Of a DNA stretch of 64,000 bases, positions 54,742-64,000 are shown piece by piece. Below the pieces are notes generated by a model that saw nothing but the letters and a program-made list of their open reading frames with translations, did no database searches and was not told the DNA's origin. A program made the position numbers and the translations under genes. Every line of letters starts with the position of its first letter. Position 1 is the first letter of the stretch. Where the stretch lies: the NCBI GenBank assembly GCA_024114885.1, contig CP099419.1, forward strand, positions 2,852,001 through 2,916,000, written 5' to 3'. The stretch comes from Septoria linicola. Its lineage: Eukaryota > Ascomycota > Dothideomycetes > Mycosphaerellales > Mycosphaerellaceae.

Positions 54742-57700
54742 ATGTCGTCAACAGCTCGTGTGAGTAGACATGCTACTCCCACAGCCGGGCACAGCCTTCG
54801 ACCTCCACTTCCTGGGGCTAGATCATACGCTTTCAATACAAACAGGCACCATCCTTCGCGACAAGGACATTCCTATTGCTCATGTGCTCCACGAGACCCC
54901 AAAGTACCTCCTATCACCGAGAACAGTATCTACCTGAGGAGCAACCACCGCGAGGCATGCACGGCAAGCCTTTCGAGGACATTGGTGATGACTACGAAGA
55001 GCCCGAAGAGGTTGGGGAGGAGCGGGCTCGAGAGCTTTTCCAGTGAGCTACTTATGCTACTGTTGACAGAGTGCACGACTGACGCCCTTCCCAGGTACTA
55101 CCGACCACCTAGAGAAGCAAAGAACGAGGCAGTCTTCTTGCCGTATCCAGATACTGTGCTACAGGCTCATACTCAGCTCGCCGCCCTCAGGCTTGACGTC
55201 CAGCGAGCGATAGTTGGTCTCGTGGACAAAAGCAGCAGTTATTTCGTTGCAGAAGCTACCAAGTCACTGGATCTCGAGGACACCAGTCGCTCAGAGTATG
55301 CGGACGATGGTCTTTAGTACGGGAGCATCAGCATGCCGAAGAAGGGTGGTCTCGTAGAATGGACACTTGCGCAAGAGCCTAGCATCATAGACGGGCAAGA
55401 CGTACCAGCACATTACGAGGTCCTCGACATGGCCAATGATCCACGCTGGAGTAGAAGTCAGTTCGTGAGCTCCAAACCAGGGTTTCGATACTACTGCGGT
55501 CTGCCATTGCGCACAGAAAATGATATCAATATCGGCGCGCTATTTCTCCTGGATGACCGCCCGAGAGACACAACCAGCCCGGCGAGACTAAAAGGTGCAG
55601 TACCGCGTACTTGATGGTCTAAAGTGCTGTACTGACCCCAACCAAGTGCTCTTCACCATCGCGCACAACATCATGGTGCACATGAAGACAGTAAAGGAGG
55701 CGCACGAGAAGCAGCGAGCAATTCATATGAGTAAGTCTTCCCATCATAAGCAATGACCACAATTACACTGCCACCTTGCCGGTAATGATCGAATGGAAAC
55801 GCTGCGATGAAATCCAAGAGTCGATGATCCACTGCTACTAACACACTCTAGACATGTGTATGGCAGATTTTATCAGCCCCGATCACCGCTTCCGCAGTCG
55901 ACATGTCAATCACGGCCAGATGACCGACTCGACTAGCATTCGAAAGAAAGCCTCCCGGAATAACAGCGCATGCCATGAGAACACGTCGGACTTCATGGCC
56001 TTGACTTCCAATACCGGTCAGAACAGAACCATGCAGAACCGTTCAGGACAGAGCACAGCCTCCGAGAGTCATCTGAAAAGCCCTGCGAAAACGGAGCAGC
56101 ACAAAGCACATGATGCCCAAGCTCAAGATATCTTCTCGCCAAATGAGCAACACCAGAGGTCACAGAGCCACTCTAGAGTCAGGGATCACAGTGATGATGC
56201 AGAGAAGCCGGTCAGCACTCCGTTTGAGGATCCGGAAGAGTGTCCGGGGTTAGCTACGGAAACTGAAGAGTGCAACCAGGCCGAAGCCTTGCAAGTGCCA
56301 CCTACATCGCACGAGAGCTCGGAACTCTCCCGCGATCGTACCATGCCGCGAGATGCACGATCAGAAACCTCATCGACAAGTCCCATCAGGCGGAAGCATC
56401 TCGTCACTGAGGTAGATCACCAGCGCGCTTTCGATCGTGCCGCCTACCTACTTCGCCAGTCGCTTGATCTGTCACAGTTTGGCGGTGGGGGCGTGGTTCT
56501 ACTGGACACCAACGCATCAGCCACCAGCACCGACACTGACAACAAGCGCAATGAGTCAGGCTTTGATGATTTAGACGCTGCAGTGATGAGCCCGTCTGTA
56601 GGATATGGCCAAAGCTCAGGCGGGCGAGGCTCCACATCCAATAGGACTAATTCTACGCACAGCGCGGCTTTACAAGAGAGTTGTGTTCTGGCTGCCGCCT
56701 CGATCAGCGAAACTGGTGGACCGCCGCAGAACTACGGACGTGCTGATCCAACATGGAAAGTATCTCTTACGCCGCCAGAGCTTCAGCGTATGTGCAAACG
56801 ATACCCTAGGGGCAAGCTTTACGAGGTACCTGAGCACGTTGGCACCTCTCTTTTCGATTTTGAAGGCCGTGCGGTTAGTGGTCGCTTGTCAGCCAGACTC
56901 CATGAGCTTGTCCTGCTTCGACGCCAGTTCCCGAGAGCTAAGCAAGTCATCTTTGTGCCAATGTTCCATGCGAATCTGAACCGGTGGACTTCTTGCTTTG
57001 CTTTCACGAACTCTCGATACCGAGTCTTCTCGTATGAGATGGATTACCTGCCAATGTTGTCCTTCACCAACGCGATCAAGGCTGAGATTGTCCGTCTTGC
57101 CACTGTCTTTGCAGACCAACAGAAGAGCAATTTCATCGGATCTATCAGTCACGAACTCCGTTCCCCGCTGCACGGCATTCTCGCCTCGCTGGAATTCTTG
57201 CAAGAAACAGAATTAGACGCGTTCCAGATCACTTGCACCAACACGATGGATGCATGCGCGCATACGCTCCTTGACACGGTCGCGATGGTCCTAGACTACA
57301 GTAAAGTCAACACGGCGAAAGCGGAGCCTTCGACACAATCTCAGCCGTCATCGCCTGGCTCTAACGACCAACTCGAGAAGATCCCCACGGCCAGCAAAAT
57401 CCGGAAAGAGCCTTTATTTGCAACGGACCAAGATTGTGACGTGGCTTTACTAACTGAAGAAGTCGTCGATGGTCTAGCCACCGGTCATCTGGCGAAAGTC
57501 CGAACAAACTTTGGCTTTGACGACACCATCAATCAGATGAACGCCACACTGAGCGAGGTCGAAGGCAACCCGTCCTTACGCAGGGTCTTGCAGGCAGTCC
57601 GGCCAGAGGTCGAGCTCATACTCGATGTACAACCACCAGCGCAATGGGCATTTTCCACGCAACCTGGGGCAGTCAGACGCATTGTCATGAATCTCTTCGG

Positions 57701-59547
57701 CAACTCTTTGAAATACACCAAACACGGATACATCATGGTGTCCCTACGTTGGGTTGAGAGCTCGCGTGAGTCTGGCCCAGCTGCTCTATTGAGCGAGAAC
57801 AAGCCGACCATGATCAAGCTGACGGTCTCGGATACTGGGCAAGGCATCAGTCCTGCATATCTTCGCACCAGAATATTCACGCCTTTTTCTCAAGAAAATT
57901 CCAAAGCGGCTGGTACAGGTCTCGGGCTGAGCATCGTACGTTCCATCGTCAATTCACTACAAGGAGAGATTGATATCAAATCTATCGTCAACGTTGGCAC
58001 GATAGTGGTCGTGACACTGCCCATGAAGAAAGCCAGGCCTGCGCCAATCGTCACGCAGTATGAGTTCCCGAACGACAAGCTAAGAGGTGCATCTGAACGT
58101 ATGTTAGTGTCTGCGCGACGACGTCTGAGCGACCCATGTATAGCCGCCCTCCAAAGCCTTCGGACTCCGCCGCAGGTAGCTATCTACGAGCCTGCAATGG
58201 AGCATGACAGCTTCGGGCAGACGCAGGGGGCAGCTCATGTGCATTCTGTGCTGGTACAATATCTGACAGGCTGGTTTGGATTTCCACTGCAGACGTGGGA
58301 CTTCGATCTTCCTACGAAGCTTCTCATTGTCGACGAAATACACCTTCCGACATTGCTCGCTCGCCAGCCCGACTATCTCGATGCTGTGTCTTCGCAAAGC
58401 ATTATCATTCTGTGTGCGAACCCCGCCCGACACGCGATACTGTCAAAAGACATCCAAAGCGTTCGCGTGGGACTTCTGTGTAAGCCCTTTGGACCTTTGA
58501 AGTTAGCCCGCGTGGTAAGTCGAGCGTTGGAGAATGCGACCAGATCACCTCATCCAGACGATGGGCAGATGCAATTCCCTCTGCAGCGTGATGTGGATGT
58601 GATCAGCACGCCAATGTCGGAGTGCTCTTCACACTCTAGTAGACCGGGCAATTTTCGTGGTCCCATCAGCGGAAGTGGGACCCATGAGCGACGTCGAAGC
58701 AGACTAAATACACAAGCGTATGACCTCCATGGACAAGATTCTTCGCATCGCGTGACATCACTCACGCCTCTGGAGACGAGTCTCAGACAAGGCCGTACTC
58801 GACAAGAAGGAGAGTTTCCTTTCCCAGTCGATAGTGGTCCACACAGGCTCAGTGGAATGTTGTCGCCGAACAGAGACACCGATCCTCTTGGGTCACGTTT
58901 ATCGCCAGCTTACGCTGCTGACGCACTGGCACGCGATGGTGATCAGCTTTCACCAAAGGCGCAGTCAGCTACCAGCAAAGTCGAGTCCTCGCCGACGGAC
59001 CCACACGCCATCAATAGCAAAGAAAGCTTATGGGATATACAGCCCGGCAGCAAATGTCGAAAACCTCATTTGCTGCTTGTCGATGACAACAGGTTGAACC
59101 TCCAGCTACTGCATACCTATATATCGAGGAAGGGATACGATGGGTCATTGGCAAGGACAGCAGAAGACGGTCAGAAGGCTGTTGAGATCTATCAAGAGTT
59201 CTTGCCTGATATCATCTTTATGGACCTTTCAATGCCTGTAAGCAAAGTGTTTCTGCCCTCGGGTTCGTGTTAGCTGATTGATCGAATCTTAGGTAATGGG
59301 CGGACTTGAGGCAACGCGTCTGATCAGACAAATCGAAGCACGAAGACGACAGGATGCTAAAAGGAACACACCAACGGATGAGCAGGGCCTTGGTCCCTAC
59401 AGATCGGCTTTCATCGTTGCTATGACGGGCAACGCAAAATCGAGTGATCAGAGCGAAGCCTTCAGCAGTGGGGTGGACTTATATATGACGAAGCCTGTTT
59501 CATTCAAGGAAGTGGGCAAGCTGCTAGAAAACTGGAGGGACACTTGA
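54742..59547 (+). CDS. GAF-domain hybrid histidine kinase with an in-frame TAG
   Basis: Six exons: 54742-54759, 54822-55042, 55095-55594, 55647-55730, 55852-59237 and 59293-59547, 1487 codons in one frame. Codon 154 (55315-55317) is TAG where relatives have Trp (DDGL-stop-YGSISM). A GAF domain covers about residues 90-265 (FLPYPDTVLQAHTQLAALRL ... GLPLRTENDINIGALFLLDD). The kinase has H-box FIGSISHELRSPLHG (His near 708), N-box NLFGNSLKYTKHGYI, and G-boxes VSDTGQGIS and GTGLGLSIV. The receiver domain is LLLVDDNRLNLQLL with phospho-Asp in FMDLSMP (about 1398), then MTGNA and TKP. Such kinases feed the Ypd1-type phosphorelay. Splices join RELF-QYYRPP, RLK-VLFTIAHN and DLSMP-VMGGLEA exactly. All other parts are intact, so this is a recent null, a read-through case or a base error. 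Confidence 0.82.
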
Positions 59548-59671
59548 GCGGCGTCGGCGAGAAATGCGACTATGTCAGAGAGTCCCTGTGTATCCGCCAT
59601 CAACCCTACCATATGTCGAAGCATAGATGTCCTCTCGAGAGCCCTGTGCTAATTTCTGTGCTCCGTAGCAG

Positions 59672-61153
59672 CTATACCACTTCGCTATGCTGTCGTATCA
59701 GGGGATCAACTGATCTGGTCGACAGCCGATCATTCGTTGCGATGGGCAACAGTTCTTGGGACTCCATCTCAGCAGTACGGTCAGACGTGACCGCATTGCT
59801 AGATCCGGCGCCTGCGAGATAGTTTTGGCAAGTATTTCCAGGAGAGGGCAGACGCGGGACGACATAAGTCGTCGCAATCCAGACAAATATACTCCAGCAA
59901 GCACTGAGGAATACGATGTCGGCAAGCAATACACCAAAGAATATGCTGACACCGCCCTTAGATCTGGGTGCCGAGCAGAGATATTGCGCGAACAGCGTCG
60001 TCTGAGCAGGGGTGTTGAGTCTAGGCGTCTCGGGCCGCTGGTCAGCCTTGTACCGCTGCACAATGGTGCCTTTGTTGTCGCCGTCTGTGGCCCCTGAAAG
60101 ATCTGTGTCTACGATTGATTGCAGATATTTGATGCCATCTGTTGTCGATATGGCGTTGCTGTTGTTGCTGACCCCGAAGTCTGATAGAAGCAGAGAGTAG
60201 AACGATTTACCGAAGGCGTCCACGGAAATGCTAATATTGGGTAGCTTGTATCGACCCTCATCCCATTGATCCGACCAGTCCTGTACCGTATTGTTGCGTG
60301 GGCCGTCTTGTGCGTGCATGTACGATAGCCCGCCGGCATCGTTCGAGATCGTAATGTCGGCTGAGAAGAACGTGCGCTTCTTGTAGTCGCTCTCGTTGGC
60401 ATTTCTTGTCAGAGTGACTGATCCAGCACCCCAACTTGAGCCCACTTGGCTTTCTGGCACTGACCATCCCATTCCGGTAGCGATCAGGCCATACCACGAC
60501 ATGGCGATCTGGATGCCATACCACATGTTGACATTGCCCGTGGCATTTTGGATGAGGAAGCTTTCGATTATGCGTGGAGCTTGTTCGACAGGCAGCAGCT
60601 CAACGCCAAAGTTGGCAAATACTGCTTGACCTGCAGATTGTATAGTGCATGATGTCGTTGCTCGTGCAGTGGTGGCGCCCCAAGCCCAGAAGTTTTTGGC
60701 CTGGTGGCTATTGTCGCGCCGAGTCAGGCTGATGACAATTTCTGATACTTCACAATCGCGAAGTGTGACGTTTTTGTAAGCGGTCGATGAGAGCACCTCG
60801 TAGTCATTTGTGTTGTAGTCGCCCCTTCGTAAACTGTCAAGTGTATGAACGAACCCACGACTCGAGGTCAAGTATTGGCTGCCGACTGTAATCAAAGCAG
60901 GCTGGCACTTGGTCTCCATCCTGCTGAGCCATGAGAACGGCTGTTTCTGAAACCATCTTTTGTTGCTTTCGGTTATGTTTGGATCGGTGGTGTAGATGGA
61001 TTGGAGCTCGTAGGCATTGCTGGCTACTGCAACGAAGGAGAACAGAATGGCCAGGACCAAACCGCCTGTCAGTATTATCCACGTAAATACAGGGCTCGGA
61101 AAAGGTCTTGATAGTGGATATTCGAAGAATGAGTTGCCGGATCTCGTCCGCAT
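59672..61153 (-). CDS. Uncharacterised membrane protein, two TM segments
   Basis: Single exon, 493 aa from the ATG at 61153. An N-terminal membrane segment lies at about residues 24-48 (FTWIILTGGLVLAILFSFVAVA) and a second at about 400-425 (GVSIFFGVLLADIVFLSACWSIFVWIA). Between them is a 350-residue domain with several N-glycosylation sites (NVT, NAT, NES, NNT) and scattered cysteines, so it probably faces the lumen or the outside. This layout is common among fungal hypothetical membrane proteins whose function is unknown. The 3' end converges on the histidine kinase with 124 bp between stop codons. Confidence 0.75.
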   Translation of the reverse strand: MRTRSGNSFFEYPLSRPFPSPVFTWIILTGGLVLAILFSFVAVASNAYELQSIYTTDPNITESNKRWFQKQPFSWLSRMETKCQPALITVGSQYLTSSRGFVHTLDSLRRGDYNTNDYEVLSSTAYKNVTLRDCEVSEIVISLTRRDNSHQAKNFWAWGATTARATTSCTIQSAGQAVFANFGVELLPVEQAPRIIESFLIQNATGNVNMWYGIQIAMSWYGLIATGMGWSVPESQVGSSWGAGSVTLTRNANESDYKKRTFFSADITISNDAGGLSYMHAQDGPRNNTVQDWSDQWDEGRYKLPNISISVDAFGKSFYSLLLSDFGVSNNSNAISTTDGIKYLQSIVDTDLSGATDGDNKGTIVQRYKADQRPETPRLNTPAQTTLFAQYLCSAPRSKGGVSIFFGVLLADIVFLSACWSIFVWIATTYVVPRLPSPGNTCQNYLAGAGSSNAVTSDRTAEMESQELLPIATNDRLSTRSVDPLIRQHSEVV

Positions 61154-61836
61154 AGTGATTTCTTGGCTAAGTAGTGGCTAATTGATCTTGGGGTTGTGAG
61201 TACTCGCAAGGCTATGATTTGATAGAGCAAATGTGAGACGAGAGTACTAATATACTTCTCTAGCCGTCAGTGGAAGCGTGGCACATCATTGTCACTTACT
61301 ATGCAACTTGATGCTAGATTTTGTGTTAGCTGCGGCTGAAGGATGCATAATTCTAGCTCTCATAGCCCTCATCCTTCTAAATCAATTCCTTCATTAATCG
61401 GAACGCCGCACTGGCAGTGTGCACGACACGCTCACGTCGTCGATGTCTCGTATCAGCAGCCCTATCATTACATCAGTGCCTCTCGAAAGTCAGCCTGGCG
61501 GAAGACAAGCACGTGGAGAACACTCTCAAGGAGAGTGCCAAGATGGATCAGCCAGGAGGCATGAAAAGCCAATTTGCACTTTCTCCACGCCACCCAGCGA
61601 CTCATCCAATGGCGCACGCGCCTCGGTTTGGCGCTACCATGGCATGCGGACTAACTAACGTTAATACGCCATAATCAGATCTGGGCGGGTTGGCGGGAAG
61701 GGGACAGTTGGGGCGCCCTTTGCCTCGACCAACATTTTCCATTGGCAGTGTGATGTCTCCCTCTCATCATCACTATTACTTGTTCATGTCGACGGTCGCT
61801 ACGTGGTAATCAGAACAGCGCGCGGCCAGCATCAGA
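61154..61836. other. Divergent intergenic region, membrane protein and GT8-like genes
   Basis: 683 bp between divergent start codons. Short frames only. No repeat or RNA gene seen. Confidence 0.4.
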
Positions 61837-63180
61837 ATGGCGCCTCTTGTGCGAAATATATGCTTCTTCCTGGGCGCGATAGTAATATTAGCCGTGCTCT
61901 ACTCCTCCACATCAATATCGGGCGCGACGACGAGATGGACAAATCCTGCGTTAGGTATATCGGCCCTGAGAGAGAAGTTCGGCGACTTGCTGCCAGAGGC
62001 CGGCGTTGACCCTGTCGTAGGGGATGCTTCCGCGGCCAACCCACCCAGCGCCGCACTGGGAGTGCCAGACGACAGCATCAAGAGCGAAGCCGATAAGAAG
62101 GTCGACGAGGGGGTCAAGCCGGAGGACAAGAAAGGAGATGGCGACAAGAAGGACGGCGACAAGAAGGGCGAGAAGGGCGGCATGGAAAAGGCGCTCGAAG
62201 ATAGCAAGAACTCCAAGACCGAGTTCAACGAGGTGAAGTATGAATTCCAAAATGACCTGGAGCAATATGCTATGCCATCGTACAACGCGCGGGACCTCCG
62301 ACGATACATGCCCGTGAACTGGAAAGGACCCAACCGACACGCCTTCTGCACGTACTACTCGACGCGAAATGCTACGTTGCACGACCCCTACTTCCTGGCA
62401 GCACTCCAGCTAACCTACCGATTGCTGTGGGATCCTGTCTCCAAGTCGGAGAAGTATCCTCTTGTGATATTCGTTGCGCCATTCACGCCCGATGAGCACC
62501 GCCACATCCTAGAGGCCGCTGGCGCAATCGTGCGTGAGCTGGACCTGATCGAATATCACCCAGACAAGGCCACATTCTCACGCTGGAGGGATTTGTTCTC
62601 CAAGATCAATATGTGGGGTCAGACCGACTTCGAGCTGCTCGCCTTCCTCGATCTTGACGCCTTCCCGGTCCAGAACATCGACGGCATTTTCCACATTGCG
62701 GACAGGCAGGTTTGTAGAAAAGAACTTCTGCCCAAGGAAGACAAAGTGCACGTAAAGGAGATTTGTGACTATGTCTTCTCGGGCACAGGCGTAGGCGGCG
62801 GCTACAAGGAAATCAACGTTGGAGTCGTGGTCTTTAACCCGAACGAAGCTATGCGAAATCGATTACTGCGCGAAACCACGCACACAGACAAGTGGGACAA
62901 CTTCATGGCCGAGCAAGCCTTCCTGAGCTACACGTTCGGCGCTGACGGACCGTTCCCTGCGTCAGAAGTCGACAGAACGTGGAATGGTTTCTTCCCGCAG
63001 GATGACGAAGGCCCAAAGACAGGCAAGCTCAAGATCATCCACGAGAAGCTGTGGGCGAAGAACGATCACCTGAAGTGGGCGAAGAATTTCTGGAACGATG
63101 AGTGGAAGGCAATGTTGAAGTTGTACAACAGCAAGAAATTTGCAAAGGAGCGAGAGAAGCTTGGTAGGAGGCCATTCTAA
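61837..63180 (+). CDS. GT8-like glycosyltransferase, type II membrane protein
   Basis: Single exon, 447 aa. A single N-terminal anchor (NICFFLGAIVILAVLYSS, about 7-24) gives type II topology in the Golgi. A stem of about 100 residues includes a Lys/Asp/Gly-rich repeat (DKKGDGDKKDGDKKGEKGG). The catalytic domain shows YPLVIFVAP, then FLDLDAFPVQNID with the metal-binding DxD (Asp272 and Asp274), then INVGVVVFNPNE and FMAEQAFLSYTF. This pattern is that of family GT8 (glycogenin/galactinol-synthase-like) proteins common in fungi. Donor and acceptor sugars cannot be told from the sequence. A late His (IIHEKLW) may be the second metal ligand. Confidence 0.85.
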   Translation: MAPLVRNICFFLGAIVILAVLYSSTSISGATTRWTNPALGISALREKFGDLLPEAGVDPVVGDASAANPPSAALGVPDDSIKSEADKKVDEGVKPEDKKGDGDKKDGDKKGEKGGMEKALEDSKNSKTEFNEVKYEFQNDLEQYAMPSYNARDLRRYMPVNWKGPNRHAFCTYYSTRNATLHDPYFLAALQLTYRLLWDPVSKSEKYPLVIFVAPFTPDEHRHILEAAGAIVRELDLIEYHPDKATFSRWRDLFSKINMWGQTDFELLAFLDLDAFPVQNIDGIFHIADRQVCRKELLPKEDKVHVKEICDYVFSGTGVGGGYKEINVGVVVFNPNEAMRNRLLRETTHTDKWDNFMAEQAFLSYTFGADGPFPASEVDRTWNGFFPQDDEGPKTGKLKIIHEKLWAKNDHLKWAKNFWNDEWKAMLKLYNSKKFAKEREKLGRRPF

Positions 63181-63430
63181 AGGCTGTTTGAATACGTGAG
63201 TGAGCATTTGCGAGCGTTCTTGTACACTGTAGACGAGGGATGTTGGACATATACCACGACAACAACGAAACCATTTCATTGTCATCATCTTCTCACGACA
63301 AGTTTCTTACGTGTCCCTGATCTAGAGTTCGGCGATACCGTGTCTTCGTGACCAATAGCCTCGTCTCGCGCCAAGCCAAGCCACATCTTCATCACAGGAA
63401 AGACCTTCCACTTCCCATCGTTCCACTCTA

Positions 63431-63862
63431 TCAATACTTCGCCTTTGGTGGCGGCGCGTAGCTACCACCACGAGTATCATAAGAGTACACCTCCTCGCGA
63501 TAGTACGGCTGCCTTGTGCCAGCGTAGACATCTACGGGAGGACCGGCTATCCGTCCAACGCTCCTGCTTCGAGTCCTCCTGTGTGGACCTCCCACAGACC
63601 TGGATCTGCTTCTTGGTCTTGCATAGCCCTGTCGCGGTGGAACGTAGACCTCCTCGCGCACTACGGTGCTTCGTCGGCGTCTGCGATTTCGCTGTCTGAT
63701 CGATGGGCTCTCGAGAATGATGTACCAGCTATGCAAGATGCCTGGCAGCCATCCGAGGATGCAGAGAATGATGTTGAGGATAAGGTGCTTTGAGCATCCC
63801 CTTCTGAGGGCCACAGGAAGAGGTGGGAGGAAGATCGCAATGACTCCGAGGACCAGTCCGCC
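63431..63862 (-). CDS. Pmp3/RCI2-like small membrane protein, 5' end unresolved
   Basis: The clear part begins after an acceptor-like TTCCAG at 63863-63868 and covers 143 codons. GLVLGVIAIFLPPLPVALRRGC and LILNIILCILGWLPGILHSWYIILE form the two-helix Pmp3 domain that affects plasma-membrane potential and salt tolerance in yeast. The tail (about 90 residues) is Arg/Ser/Tyr-rich with RSRSRSVGGPHRRTRSRSVG and ends APPPKAKY, unlike the classic 55-aa Pmp3. Between 63863 and the window end the upstream frames contain a PPAWFW-type segment with a possible donor at 63915, but no splice joins it in frame. The first exon may lie beyond 64000. Confidence 0.75.
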   Translation of the reverse strand, partial: GGLVLGVIAIFLPPLPVALRRGCSKHLILNIILCILGWLPGILHSWYIILESPSIRQRNRRRRRSTVVREEVYVPPRQGYARPRSRSRSVGGPHRRTRSRSVGRIAGPPVDVYAGTRQPYYREEVYSYDTRGGSYAPPPKAKY

Positions 63863-64000
63863 CTGGAAATTTGTCAGAATATCGCAATAGAGAGTGTGTG
63901 AGAAGATCGATGTACCAGAACCATGCTGGCGGCTTATGGTCAAGAACGCCCGGTATGTTGCGGTAAGGTTGGTTGAGGCTGCTGCCTGATCGTACTGATG

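Noticed and set aside
1..64000. tRNA genes, rRNA, CRISPR arrays, transposons, telomere repeats
   Set aside because: I looked for B-box-like GGTTCGAATCC contexts, long direct or inverted repeats and transposase or reverse transcriptase motifs and saw none. The B-box-like match at 51341 lies inside RCM1 coding sequence.

Overview
The window looks like nuclear DNA of a filamentous ascomycete (Pezizomycotina). A Dothideomycete of the Capnodiales/Mycosphaerellales type is my best guess, but that rests on general likeness and not on a marker. The evidence is densely packed eukaryotic genes on both strands, short introns (mostly 47-77 bp) with GT-AG and occasional GC-AG borders, and fungal families such as a Crt10-like protein, a GPR1/FUN34/YaaH carrier, a Zn2Cys6 regulator, a 2EXR protein, a GAF hybrid histidine kinase and small secreted proteins. 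I rebuilt splice sites by eye. Most multi-exon models keep frame and join conserved motifs exactly, which is the main support for them.

Layout. 0-10 kb: start of a small secreted protein gene (-), an M24 metallopeptidase (-), the small subunit of serine palmitoyltransferase (+), a CRT10-like protein (-), an unidentified 221-aa protein (+) and a secreted glycerophosphodiester phosphodiesterase (-). 10-22 kb: tRNA-dihydrouridine synthase Dus1 (+), a small secreted NTF2/SnoaL-like protein (+), a Rieske choline-monooxygenase-like enzyme (-), a six-cysteine secreted protein (-), an acetate-permease-like carrier (-) and a 2EXR protein (-). 22-35 kb: Pif1 helicase (+), a CorA Mg2+ transporter (-), a mitochondrial PPR-like protein (-), LSM3 (+) and a thioredoxin-transglutaminase fusion (-). 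35-46 kb: a Zn2Cys6 regulator (-), a 2.6 kb gene-poor stretch, B-type cyclin (+), a THN-reductase-like SDR (+) and a SurE-like nucleotidase (+). 45-54 kb: a P4-ATPase flippase (-), Rcm1/NSUN5 rRNA methyltransferase (+), ribosomal protein eS25 (-) and the ARFRP1/Arl3 GTPase (+). 54-64 kb: a GAF hybrid histidine kinase with an in-frame TAG (+), a two-TM membrane protein (-), a GT8-like glycosyltransferase (+) and a Pmp3-like protein cut by the right edge (-).

The genes are largely housekeeping and do not form an evident cluster. Several divergent pairs share short promoters: PPR/LSM3, eS25/ARL3, 2EXR/PIF1, flippase/RCM1 and M24/ssSPT. I found no tRNA, rRNA, CRISPR or transposon. The points most worth a second look are the thioredoxin domain inside the transglutaminase-like protein, the in-frame stop in an otherwise intact histidine kinase, two GC-AG introns with the same GCAAGT donor, a uORF or frameshift at the 2EXR gene, and two possible starts around an ACC repeat in DUS1.
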